Below are positions 1 to 5,179 of a stretch of DNA of 5,179 bases, piece by piece. Position 1 is the stretch's first letter. Each line of letters opens with the position of its first letter. Under the pieces are notes generated by a model that was not told the origin of the DNA, did no database searches, and worked only from the letters and a program-made list of their open reading frames with translations. A program made the translations under genes and the position numbers. The DNA comes from an uncultured Clostridia bacterium (GTDB lineage: Bacteria; Bacillota; Clostridia; Christensenellales; CAG-138): the NCBI GenBank assembly GCA_946183765.1, contig CAMHDC010000111.1:1-5179 (forward strand), in the 5' to 3' direction.

Positions 1-692
1 AGGGGGTTCCCCTCCACGGGGAAGCTGATCCAGTTTTCGTCCATGGTATCGAAAGCCCAGTCCTCGAAAGGGGTGGCCGTGGGCAGGGGGCGATTGCCGT
101 TGTAGGCCTGCCGCCGGATGTCTGCCTCGGTCATGATGGGCTCACCGCCGTTGATGGAGAGTCTGAGTTGGTCCAAGGTATAAGGCGCTGGTTTCGCCCC
201 TTCGATCCAAAGGTAACCGGCCAGACGTTTATTCTCCGCGCCGTATTCCAGATTCTCCAACCGCACCGTAAGCCCGCCAGCCTGGGCGGTCAGGTCAAGG
301 TCCGGTAGGGCATTGGGCAGCCATTTGCCCTCCTCGTCGGAATTGAACTGGGCATAGGTGATGTAGGGGCTGGGTTCGGGGTTGGCGGCCGTGGGCACCC
401 CCTTCCCCTCCAGCACCGCCTGATAGGAGGCGATGGCGGTCTGAGCCCGGTCCCGGGCGCCGATCATGGCATTGAGGCCTACAGCCAAAGCCGTGCCTGC
501 CATCAGAAGGATGGCTGCCGCGATGAGGACGGTCAGCGTCCGCTTCTTCATCCGCCGGGGTACGGTCAAGGTGCGCCGGGGGGTGCCGGCAGGCTCCGCC
601 TCGTTCAGCTCCCGCATCCGCACCACCATGCGCTGTTTGAACGTATCGGAAGCGCGCACTTCGTCAAAGGCGCTGCTGTATCTGTCTTCCAT
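1..692 (-). CDS. Membrane anti-sigma-like protein (DUF4179-like), 3' end cut off by the window
   Basis: Probable partner that binds and restrains the sigma factor encoded just upstream. Translating from the ATG at 690-692 gives 230 residues with no stop before the left edge, so the C-terminus is missing. Residues 1-45 are charged and should be cytosolic (including FKQRMVVRMRELNE). RRMKKR (46-51) precedes a single membrane helix at about 53-75 (VLIAAAILLMAGTALAV). The positive residues before the helix imply N-inside topology. The rest (about 76 onward) would be extracytoplasmic and starts with an Ala-rich helix, then Pro-rich and mixed beta-like sequence (LTVRLENLEYG, GYLWIEG). This layout, directly after a short sigma factor, resembles clostridial DUF4179-type regulators. 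There is no visible zinc-binding HxxxCxxC motif of the ZAS type. A strong ribosome binding site, GGAAGGAGG, lies inside the sigma gene about 6 bases upstream. The anti-sigma role is inferred from position and topology. Confidence 0.75.
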   Translation of the reverse strand, partial: MEDRYSSAFDEVRASDTFKQRMVVRMRELNEAEPAGTPRRTLTVPRRMKKRTLTVLIAAAILLMAGTALAVGLNAMIGARDRAQTAIASYQAVLEGKGVPTAANPEPSPYITYAQFNSDEEGKWLPNALPDLDLTAQAGGLTVRLENLEYGAENKRLAGYLWIEGAKPAPYTLDQLRLSINGGEPIMTEADIRRQAYNGNRPLPTATPFEDWAFDTMDENWISFPVEGNP

Positions 693-1182
693 GTTTTCCT
701 CCTTCCAGGATGGCCTTGAGCTTCTTTCTCGCCCGAGAGAGCCGGGAGCTAATGGTGCCGTCGGGCTCCTTCAGGAGCTTGCCGATCTCCTTCACCCCGT
801 AGCCCTCATAGTAGTAGAGATACACCGCGTACCGGTCCGGCGTGGGCAGGGTCTGGACCGCGTCCAGGACCTCATAGCTTTCCTCCCCATAGCTTTGGGC
901 GATGTTTTCGTCCAGGGGCAGCTCCCCGCGGCGGCTCTCCGTCCTAAGATCGGTGAGACACAGATTCACCGCCGTGCGGATGAGCCAGGCCTTCTCATGT
1001 TCCCGGTTCTCGAAGATGGGCCGCCGGCGCATGAGCCGCTCGAAGACGGTTTGCACGATGTCCTCCGCCGCCGGGATGCTCTTGACCCGGTTGAGGGCGA
1101 TCCTGAGCAGCATATCCGAATAGGTCTCCACGATGCGGACGATGTCGCTGTCGCTTAAGTAGATGTCTTTTCTTCTTTCCAT
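664..1182 (-). CDS. RNA polymerase sigma factor, sigma-70 family, ECF-like
   Basis: Alternative sigma factor that directs RNA polymerase to a dedicated promoter set, probably held inactive by the overlapping membrane gene. The 172-residue product has only the two domains typical of ECF sigmas. Region 2 (about 17-82) includes AEDIVQTVFERLMRR, for core binding and -10 recognition, and WLIRTAVNLCLTDLR. Region 4 (about 107-158) has a helix-turn-helix, GYGVKEIGKLLKEPDGTISS, then RLSRARKKLKAIL, for -35 recognition. The linker between them is short, with no region 3 or C-terminal extension. The ATG at 1180-1182 has AAAGGAGG 5 bases upstream (about 1188-1195). The 3' end overlaps the anti-sigma-like gene by 29 bases. 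The exact ECF group and the inducing signal cannot be determined from the sequence. Separation from the transporter operon by a hairpin suggests it is an independent unit. Confidence 0.92.
   Translation of the reverse strand: MERRKDIYLSDSDIVRIVETYSDMLLRIALNRVKSIPAAEDIVQTVFERLMRRRPIFENREHEKAWLIRTAVNLCLTDLRTESRRGELPLDENIAQSYGEESYEVLDAVQTLPTPDRYAVYLYYYEGYGVKEIGKLLKEPDGTISSRLSRARKKLKAILEGGKHGRQIQQRL
697..705 (-). promoter_or_regulatory. Ribosome binding site of the anti-sigma-like gene, inside the sigma gene
   Basis: GGAAGGAGG precedes the ATG at 690-692 by a few bases and lies within the last codons of the sigma factor gene. It supports a true start that overlaps the upstream gene by 29 bases, consistent with coupled synthesis of sigma factor and regulator. 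Confidence 0.75.
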
Positions 1183-1202
1183 GTCCGCCTCCTTTCACCT
1201 AT

Positions 1203-1231
1203 AATACGCTTTGGATTGGCAAAATCTTGCA
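1203..1231 (-). promoter_or_regulatory. Candidate ECF-type (autoregulated?) promoter of the sigma/anti-sigma operon
   Basis: On the minus strand TGCAAG (1226-1231) is followed after 17 bases by CGTATT (1203-1208). This resembles Firmicutes ECF promoters (TGAAAC-like -35 with a T-rich run after it, CGTA-like -10). TATTAT at 1201-1206 could alternatively serve as a housekeeping -10, but no good -35 sits 16-18 bases before it. Either start would give a very short leader (about 10-14 bases) that still includes the AAAGGAGG. The site lies just after the upstream terminator, where a promoter is expected. Confidence 0.4.
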
Positions 1232-1253
1232 ATGGAGGAAATATATAAAGGAC

Positions 1254-1280
1254 GCACCCTTTCCTTCGGAGAAAGGGTGC
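1254..1280 (-). terminator. Probable rho-independent terminator of the ECF transporter operon
   Basis: A perfect 10-bp inverted repeat (GCACCCTTTC / GAAAGGGTGC) encloses a 7-base loop. Read on the minus strand, a U-G pair can extend it to 11 bp. It is followed by GTCCTTTATATATTT, rich in T but broken by A, so the U-tract is imperfect. It lies 73 bases beyond the stop of the S gene and before the sigma gene. In the plus direction no T-tract follows, so the minus direction is favoured. Confidence 0.7.
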
Positions 1281-1353
1281 TATGATCGGGATGTATGATC
1301 AGCGCTGCGACGCGCGCGGAACCGCTTAAGTCAGCAGGCGCTGGATGGTTTCC

Positions 1354-1911
1354 TTACTCCTTGGACAGCGTGCCCTTGCCGGCGCGGGTCTTGGAATAGA
1401 GGAAGAGCAGGAGCGTGCCGATGACGCCCATGGAGATGGCGTTCCACAACGCCGCCACAGCGCCCTGGGTGAACACCAGATTGGAAGGTTCCCCATAGAC
1501 CACGATGTCCAAAACAGGGGCCACGACGATCCAGGCGATCACGTTGGCGATGATCTGGAAGATGTTGAAGGTCAAAACGTCCTTCCAGCCGAAGACGCCC
1601 TCATCCACCTTGAGCCGGGGATAGGCCAGGCCCACGATGAAGCAGGAGATGCCGGAAGCCACGACCCAGCTCCACCAGGGGGAACCGTACTGCACGGCGT
1701 CGGAGATGGCATGGCCGATGAAGGCGATCAAAAAGCCTGCGATGGGGCCAAACAGGGCGGCGAAGAAGGAACCCAGGCCGTACGCCGTCTGAATGTCCGT
1801 TTCGGGGATGCCGGTGGGCACCTTGACGTACATGAACAGCAGCATGAACAGGGCGGCGCCGATGCCGGTGGCGACGATGGTTTTGGTCTTGAACTCAAAC
1901 AGTTTTTTCAT
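1354..1911 (-). CDS. ECF transporter S component, UPF0397 family
   Basis: Membrane substrate-binding (S) subunit of the ECF importer encoded upstream. The 185-residue product is almost wholly hydrophobic, with about six membrane segments near residues 11-32, 43-56, 57-72, 79-96, 113-135 and 148-172. TM1 carries small residues (ATGIGAALF), as expected for the face that contacts EcfT. The conserved-looking run VPTGIPETDIQTAYG, then ALFGPIAGFLIAFIGHA and QYGSPWWSWV, matches my memory of UPF0397 proteins; the length (about 180) also fits. As I recall, this family is annotated in some genomes as part of a methionine-regulated ECF transporter (MtsA-type), which would suit the neighbouring SAM hydrolase, but its substrate is not shown by the sequence. 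The ATG at 1909-1911 is chosen because AAGGAGG lies 6 bases upstream (1918-1924); the in-frame GTG at 1930-1932 would place that site inside the gene. It is the last gene of the cluster, 55 bases after the hydrolase, followed by a terminator-like hairpin. Confidence 0.88.
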   Translation of the reverse strand: MKKLFEFKTKTIVATGIGAALFMLLFMYVKVPTGIPETDIQTAYGLGSFFAALFGPIAGFLIAFIGHAISDAVQYGSPWWSWVVASGISCFIVGLAYPRLKVDEGVFGWKDVLTFNIFQIIANVIAWIVVAPVLDIVVYGEPSNLVFTQGAVAALWNAISMGVIGTLLLFLYSKTRAGKGTLSKE

Positions 1912-1917
1912 GGGAAG

Positions 1918-1924
1918 CCTCCTT
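1918..1924 (-). promoter_or_regulatory. Ribosome binding site that fixes the S-component start
   Basis: AAGGAGG lies 6 bases before the ATG at 1909-1911 and downstream of the alternative in-frame GTG at 1930-1932. It therefore selects the shorter, 185-residue protein. Confidence 0.8.
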
Positions 1925-1933
1925 ATTTTCACT

Positions 1934-1970
1934 ATAGTATATAAAAACCACGGTTTGCGGTTTTTGTCAA
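1934..1970 (-). promoter_or_regulatory. Possible internal promoter for the S-component gene
   Basis: A perfect TTGACA occurs at 1965-1970 on the minus strand, overlapping the hydrolase stop codon, followed by AT-rich sequence with several -10-like hexamers. The best match by sequence (TATACT) is at a 23-base spacing, which is too long. The properly spaced hexamers (TTTTAT at 18, TTTATA at 19) are weak matches. A promoter is therefore possible but not convincing. Confidence 0.3.
1943..1965 (-). repeat. Inverted repeat between the SAM hydrolase and S-component genes (attenuator or operator candidate)
   Basis: On the minus strand AAAAACCGC pairs with GTGGTTTTT (nine pairs, one G-U) around a 5-base loop. 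It starts 1 base after the hydrolase stop. The arm ending in five T can act as a weak terminator. The repeat equally fills the spacer after a TTGACA box, where a repressor could bind. Which of these applies cannot be told from the sequence. Confidence 0.5.
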
Positions 1971-2818
1971 GCCTTAGTAAAGTCGACGATCCAATCGTTT
2001 CCGAAGCCGACGCCGTATTGGCGCTCCATGGACCCCTGGGTCACCGCCATGCCGATCTTCATGAGCTCGTTGTTGTAGAGCATGGGCGCGCCCTTTTGGG
2101 CAAAGCCGAAGCTTTGATGGAACAGCACGTCCCCTTCGAAGACCGGCTCCGCTCCATGAAATATCTTCGTGTGGACCATGTCCCCGTAGGCAAAGCCCGC
2201 CCCGTTGAAGTCGGCCAGGGGGACGTTGGTCCACAGGTTCCCGAAGTTCGGGTCGTCGATCTCGAATATGCCCCGCACATGGCCGGGCTCCACCGTGGGT
2301 TCGGGGATGGGATGGCAGACGATCTCCTCCACCGGATAGGCGGGGCCAACCCCTTCAAAATCGATGATGCCGGATGCGAGCCGGGCGGCGGTATATCCGA
2401 ACAGGTCCCGGCCGTGGAAGATGGCCACGCCCCGGGTGGACTGGAGCCGGTTCACCCTCTCGTCGATCTCGCGGACCTCCAGGATGCCGAACTCCTTTTT
2501 GATGTGGGTCAGGGCGCCGTTGTCCGGCGTGACCACGTAATAGCCGTTGGCCGTCTTCGCCACGCAGGCCCGGCGGGACGTGCCCACCCCGGGGTCCACC
2601 ACCGACACGTAGATGGTGCCCTTGGGCCAGAAGGGAAGGCTCTGCAGCAGCCGATAGCTGGCGGACCAGGTGTCGTACTGCGGGATCTCGTGGGTGCCGT
2701 CGAAGATCTCCAGCTCCCGATCCACGGTCTTGACCACGCCGTACATGGCGCTGACCGCGCCCTCCTTGTAGGTGAAATCCGTCTGGAAGACCAGGATCGG
2801 CTTGTCGAACATACCCAT
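1967..2818 (-). CDS. SAM hydroxide adenosyltransferase (SAM hydrolase, DUF62 family)
   Basis: Soluble cytosolic enzyme of the family that includes fluorinase and the chlorinase SalL. The standard members use water/hydroxide to split S-adenosylmethionine into adenosine and L-methionine. The 283-residue product starts with ILVFQTDFTYKEG (D14 at the SAM site). It then carries VVDPGVGTSRR, TPDNG (97-101) and FHGRD (134-138), and in the C-terminal domain NFGNLWTNVP. The family's Asp-Arg-His triad that positions the hydroxide is visible as D75, R82 and H135, which favours hydrolase over halogenase. Length is normal for the hydrolases. The start is the ATG at 2816-2818, which has AGGAGG 7 bases upstream (2826-2831). 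The longer frame back to 2911 runs inside ecfT, and the ATG at 2810-2812 is too far from the ribosome binding site. Its position between ecfT and the S gene implies a shared role, perhaps processing imported SAM-like material or supplying methionine or adenosine. The reaction is known for the family; the pathway link is inferred. Confidence 0.9.
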   Translation of the reverse strand: MGMFDKPILVFQTDFTYKEGAVSAMYGVVKTVDRELEIFDGTHEIPQYDTWSASYRLLQSLPFWPKGTIYVSVVDPGVGTSRRACVAKTANGYYVVTPDNGALTHIKKEFGILEVREIDERVNRLQSTRGVAIFHGRDLFGYTAARLASGIIDFEGVGPAYPVEEIVCHPIPEPTVEPGHVRGIFEIDDPNFGNLWTNVPLADFNGAGFAYGDMVHTKIFHGAEPVFEGDVLFHQSFGFAQKGAPMLYNNELMKIGMAVTQGSMERQYGVGFGNDWIVDFTKA

Positions 2819-2825
2819 ATAGTTT

Positions 2826-2831
2826 CCTCCT
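2826..2831 (-). promoter_or_regulatory. Ribosome binding site that fixes the SAM hydrolase start
   Basis: AGGAGG lies 7 bases before the ATG at 2816-2818 and overlaps the TAG stop of ecfT by two bases. It selects the MGMFDKP start and suggests that ribosomes finishing ecfT can re-initiate here. Confidence 0.8.
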
Positions 2832-3666
2832 ATGCGACGAACGGGTTCCAATACCGTCCGTGATTTATAAAGAACGCCACGGCCAGGGCCGCCAGGGCGA
2901 TGGCGACGCACAGGGCGATGGCCAGGCCGTCGTTTTTCGCCAGGGGCTTGAAGGCGTACCAGGTGCGCTTTTTGTGCTTGCCGAAGCCTCGCAGGTCCAT
3001 GGCGTTGCTGATGACCTCCACCCGATCCAGGGAGGAGAAGATCAGCGGCACGAAGATGTTCATGATGTTCTTGAGCCGGGTGCCCACGCGCTCCTTCCGG
3101 GAGAGGTCCAACCCCCGGGCCTGCTGGGCGAGGGCGATATCGTTATAGTCCCGGATCATGTCGGGAAAATACCGAAGGGTCAGCGACACGGCGAAAGCCG
3201 CCTTGTAGCTGACGCCGATGGAGCTCAGCGACGCGGCGAACTCGCTGGGGTTGGTGGTCAGCAAAAACATCATGCCCAGCGGAATGACGGACAGGTATTT
3301 GACCACCTTGGTCGCCTGATAGAGGAGCTGCTCCGCCGTGACGGTATACCGGTCCGTCAAAGCAAACAGTTCGTGCTTCGCTCCGTAGAGCTCCACGCCG
3401 TACTGGGGGCTGAAGATAAACGTCAGGACGAAGTTGATGGCGATGAACACCAGCACGTAGTAGAGCATGATCTTGATCTGGGAGAATCGGATCTCGGAAA
3501 CGTGCAGCACCCAGAAGGAGAAAATCAGCACGGGCAGGATCACCCGAACGTCATAGGAGTACATGACCGTGAACGTGAGGATGAGGAAGCACAGGAGCTT
3601 GGTCACGCCCGACAGGTTGAACACGAAGTTGTCCTTTTCGATGTAGTCGAACAGTTTCGCTTTCAT
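2830..3666 (-). CDS. ecfT: ECF transporter transmembrane coupling protein EcfT
   Basis: Membrane subunit that links the ATPases to the S component in an ECF importer (CbiQ/EcfT family). The 278-residue product has hydrophobic stretches near residues 20-55, 64-86, 120-137, 203-211 and 247-267. It also has a long cytosolic region between about 140 and 240 with the two coupling motifs that dock on the ATPases: QQARGLD (181-187) and AMDLRGFG (222-229). The second reads LRG instead of the commoner ARG; the position and the flanking GFGK still fit. The TTNPSEFAASL segment (137-147) is also typical of the family. The ATG at 3664-3666 overlaps the stop of the ATPase gene. A GAGGAGG at 3677-3683, inside the ATPase gene, lies 10 bases upstream, a little far but usable. 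The TAG stop at 2830-2832 overlaps the ribosome binding site of the next gene. Family assignment is secure. Because this operon has its own EcfT and ATPase, the transporter looks dedicated rather than sharing a general energising module. Confidence 0.95.
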   Translation of the reverse strand: MKAKLFDYIEKDNFVFNLSGVTKLLCFLILTFTVMYSYDVRVILPVLIFSFWVLHVSEIRFSQIKIMLYYVLVFIAINFVLTFIFSPQYGVELYGAKHELFALTDRYTVTAEQLLYQATKVVKYLSVIPLGMMFLLTTNPSEFAASLSSIGVSYKAAFAVSLTLRYFPDMIRDYNDIALAQQARGLDLSRKERVGTRLKNIMNIFVPLIFSSLDRVEVISNAMDLRGFGKHKKRTWYAFKPLAKNDGLAIALCVAIALAALAVAFFINHGRYWNPFVA

Positions 3667-5179
3667 GGGCGGCAGGCCTCCTCGTAATCGATGAACTGCT
3701 GGACGAAGTTTTGCGGATCGGGCAGCTCCGCCTTTTTGGCCAGCTCATACAGGGAGGTCAGCTTCAGATTCGCCTGCTCCGCCATGTGTTCGTCCGTGAG
3801 GATCGCCACGGCGCTGTCATCGCCGATCTTTCGCCCGCCGGCGATGACGATGGCGTGGGGCGTGTATTCCAGCATCAGGTGCATGTCGTGGGTGATCATC
3901 AGGATGGTGATGCCCTGCTGATTGAGCCCCCGCAAAAACTCCATGATGTCGGTGTAATGGCGATAGTCCTGCCCGGCGGTGGGCTCGTCCAGGATGAGGA
4001 TCTGGGGATCCATGACCAGCATGGACGCGATGGTCACCCGCTTTTTCTGCCCGAAGGACAGGGCCGCCACAGGCCAGTTGCGCATGGGATAGAGGCCGCA
4101 GATCTTCAGGGCCTGCTCCACCTTCTCCCGGATCTCCCCTTCGGCCACGCCGCGGATGCGCAGACCCAGGGCCACCTCGTCAAAGATCATGGGCTTGGAG
4201 ATCATCTGGTTGGGGTTCTGCATGACGTAGCCGATCTTCAGCGAACGCTCCTTGATGGTCCAGTCCCGGATGGACTGTCCTTCATAGAGGATCTCCCCGG
4301 CGTCCTCATGGACGAAACCGCAGATGACCTTGGCCAGGGTGCTCTTCCCCGCCCCGTTGGTGCCCACGATGGAGACCATCTCCCCCCGCCGGATATCGAA
4401 GGAGACGTTCTGCAGCGTCTTCCGTTTTTTCGTATACTGGAAGCACAGATCCCGCACGGACAGGATCACCTCGCCCCGGGGTCTCTCGGGGTGGGGCGGC
4501 TGAGCGGCGTACCAGCGGAAAAGCTGCTCCTTGACCCGGTCCGTCTCCAGGGTGTCCAGATATCCGGGCCGCAGGGCCGGCGTCAGCTCTACGCCCGCAT
4601 ATTTGAGGGCCGTCACATACAGGGGCTCCCGGTTGCCCAGGCGGCGCAGCGTATCGGAGCACACCAGCTGGTCCGGGGAACTGTCGGACACGATGCGGCC
4701 GTCGCTGATCACCAGCACTCTGTCCACATGCCGATACAGCACGTCCTCCATGCGGTGCTCGATGATGATCACGGTCTTGCCGTATTCCCGATGGATGCGG
4801 TCGATGAGATCGATGGCGGTCTTGCCGGTCAGCGGGTCCAGGTTAGCCAGAGGCTCGTCGAAGAGGAGCACGTCCACGTCGTCCACCATGACGCCGGCCA
4901 GGGCCGTCCGCTGCTTCTGACCGCCGGACAGCTCGAAGGGAGAGGAGGACAGCAGGGTGCCCATATCAACCATGTCGGCCACCCGCCGGACGGTCTCCTT
5001 CATCTGAGGCTGAGCCACCCTGTCGTTTTCCAGGGAAAAGGCGATGTCCTCTCCCACGGTCAGGCCTACGAACTGGCTGTCGGAGTCCTGCAGGACCGTG
5101 CCCACCTTTCTGGATCGTTCGAACAGGCTGCTCTCCTCGGGGGTCTTGCCGTCCACCGTCAATGTGCCCGTGATGGTTC
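3663..5179 (-). CDS. ECF transporter double ATPase (fused EcfA-EcfA'), 5' end cut off by the window
   Basis: Energising ATPase of an ECF importer: it hydrolyses ATP on the cytosolic face and drives EcfT and the S component. It holds two ABC domains in one chain. The visible part of domain 1 has the Q-loop (VLQDSDSQ, Q at about 5088-5090), signature LSGGQ (4917-4931), Walker B VDVLLFDEP (4851-4877) and the H-loop His (4755-4757). Its Walker A lies beyond the right edge. After a linker, domain 2 is complete: Walker A GTNGAGKST (4338-4364), Q-loop VMQNPNQ, signature LSFGQ (4047-4061), Walker B ILILDEP (from 4001) and H-loop THD (His 3888-3890). The reading frame stays open to the edge (ITGTLTVDG), so the TTG near 5162 is not the start. 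About 504 residues are visible; such fused proteins usually have roughly 560-570, so about 60 are missing. The 3' end overlaps ecfT by 4 bases (ATGA), implying translational coupling. Both visible sites look catalytically intact. The substrate cannot be read from this subunit. Confidence 0.95.
   Translation of the reverse strand, partial: TITGTLTVDGKTPEESSLFERSRKVGTVLQDSDSQFVGLTVGEDIAFSLENDRVAQPQMKETVRRVADMVDMGTLLSSSPFELSGGQKQRTALAGVMVDDVDVLLFDEPLANLDPLTGKTAIDLIDRIHREYGKTVIIIEHRMEDVLYRHVDRVLVISDGRIVSDSSPDQLVCSDTLRRLGNREPLYVTALKYAGVELTPALRPGYLDTLETDRVKEQLFRWYAAQPPHPERPRGEVILSVRDLCFQYTKKRKTLQNVSFDIRRGEMVSIVGTNGAGKSTLAKVICGFVHEDAGEILYEGQSIRDWTIKERSLKIGYVMQNPNQMISKPMIFDEVALGLRIRGVAEGEIREKVEQALKICGLYPMRNWPVAALSFGQKKRVTIASMLVMDPQILILDEPTAGQDYRHYTDIMEFLRGLNQQGITILMITHDMHLMLEYTPHAIVIAGGRKIGDDSAVAILTDEHMAEQANLKLTSLYELAKKAELPDPQNFVQQFIDYEEACRP

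Noticed and set aside
466..1158. Plus-strand ORF of 230 codons
   Set aside because: It is antisense to the sigma factor and anti-sigma-like genes, both supported by domains, topology and ribosome binding sites.
1281..1353. Short repeats in the spacer (TATGATC twice, CAGCGC/GCGCTG)
   Set aside because: The copies are only 6-7 bases long and the inverted pair is separated by a long loop; such matches are expected by chance.
1345..1944. Plus-strand ORF of 199 codons
   Set aside because: It is antisense to the S-component gene; the product is rich in Gly, Asp, His and Glu with no motif.
1912..1966. SAM or other riboswitch before the S-component gene
   Set aside because: The 55-base gap is too short for a SAM riboswitch and shows only one simple inverted repeat. 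A riboswitch upstream of the operon would lie outside the window.
1793..2863. Long plus-strand ORF (356 codons)
   Set aside because: It is antisense to the well-supported SAM hydrolase gene and reaches into the S-component gene. Its product is rich in His, Gly, Asp and Val with no recognisable domain, as expected from the complement of GC-rich coding sequence.
1967..2911. Longer form of the SAM hydrolase starting at 2911
   Set aside because: The extra N-terminus lies inside ecfT in another frame, is unlike the family and lacks a ribosome binding site; the ATG at 2816-2818 has an ideal one.
2860..3687. Plus-strand ORF of 275 codons
   Set aside because: It is exactly antisense to ecfT, a clear family member; the low-complexity, charged product shows no domain.
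3663..5162. ATPase gene starting at a TTG near 5162
   Set aside because: The frame continues to the window edge and the first domain would lack its Walker A; this is an internal leucine codon, not a start.

Overview
The window reads as a stretch of a GC-rich Gram-positive (Firmicutes, probably clostridial) chromosome. Reasons: strong AGGAGG-type ribosome binding sites before almost every gene, a solitary ECF-family vitamin-type transporter of a kind typical of Firmicutes, and a short ECF-like sigma factor overlapping a single-pass anti-sigma-like gene. The taxon is inferred from style only. All six supported genes lie on the minus strand, so the window is described from its right end to its left end.

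Right part (about 5179 to 1354): a four-gene cluster for an energy-coupling factor (ECF) transporter. The order is a double-domain ATPase (5' end outside the window), the EcfT transmembrane coupling protein, a SAM hydroxide adenosyltransferase (DUF62 family, which hydrolyses S-adenosylmethionine to adenosine and methionine), and a UPF0397-type substrate-binding S component. The first three genes are tightly coupled: a 4-base ATGA overlap, then an 11-base gap in which the stop codon overlaps the next ribosome binding site. The S gene follows a 55-base gap that holds an inverted repeat and a perfect TTGACA box, so it may be separately controlled. Together the genes encode a complete dedicated (self-contained) ECF importer plus one cytosolic enzyme of SAM breakdown. 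This suggests that the imported compound belongs to methionine, SAM or adenosine metabolism.

Middle (1353 to 1193): an intergenic region with a strong hairpin that probably terminates the transporter operon, followed by a candidate promoter for the next operon.

Left part (1182 to 1): a two-gene regulatory unit. It has a 172-residue sigma-70 family (ECF-like) sigma factor and, overlapping its 3' end by 29 bases, a membrane protein with a cytosolic N-terminus, one transmembrane helix and an extracytoplasmic domain (DUF4179-like anti-sigma), cut off by the left window edge. No RNA genes, CRISPR arrays, insertion sequences or phage genes were seen. The long plus-strand ORFs are antisense shadows of the minus-strand genes.
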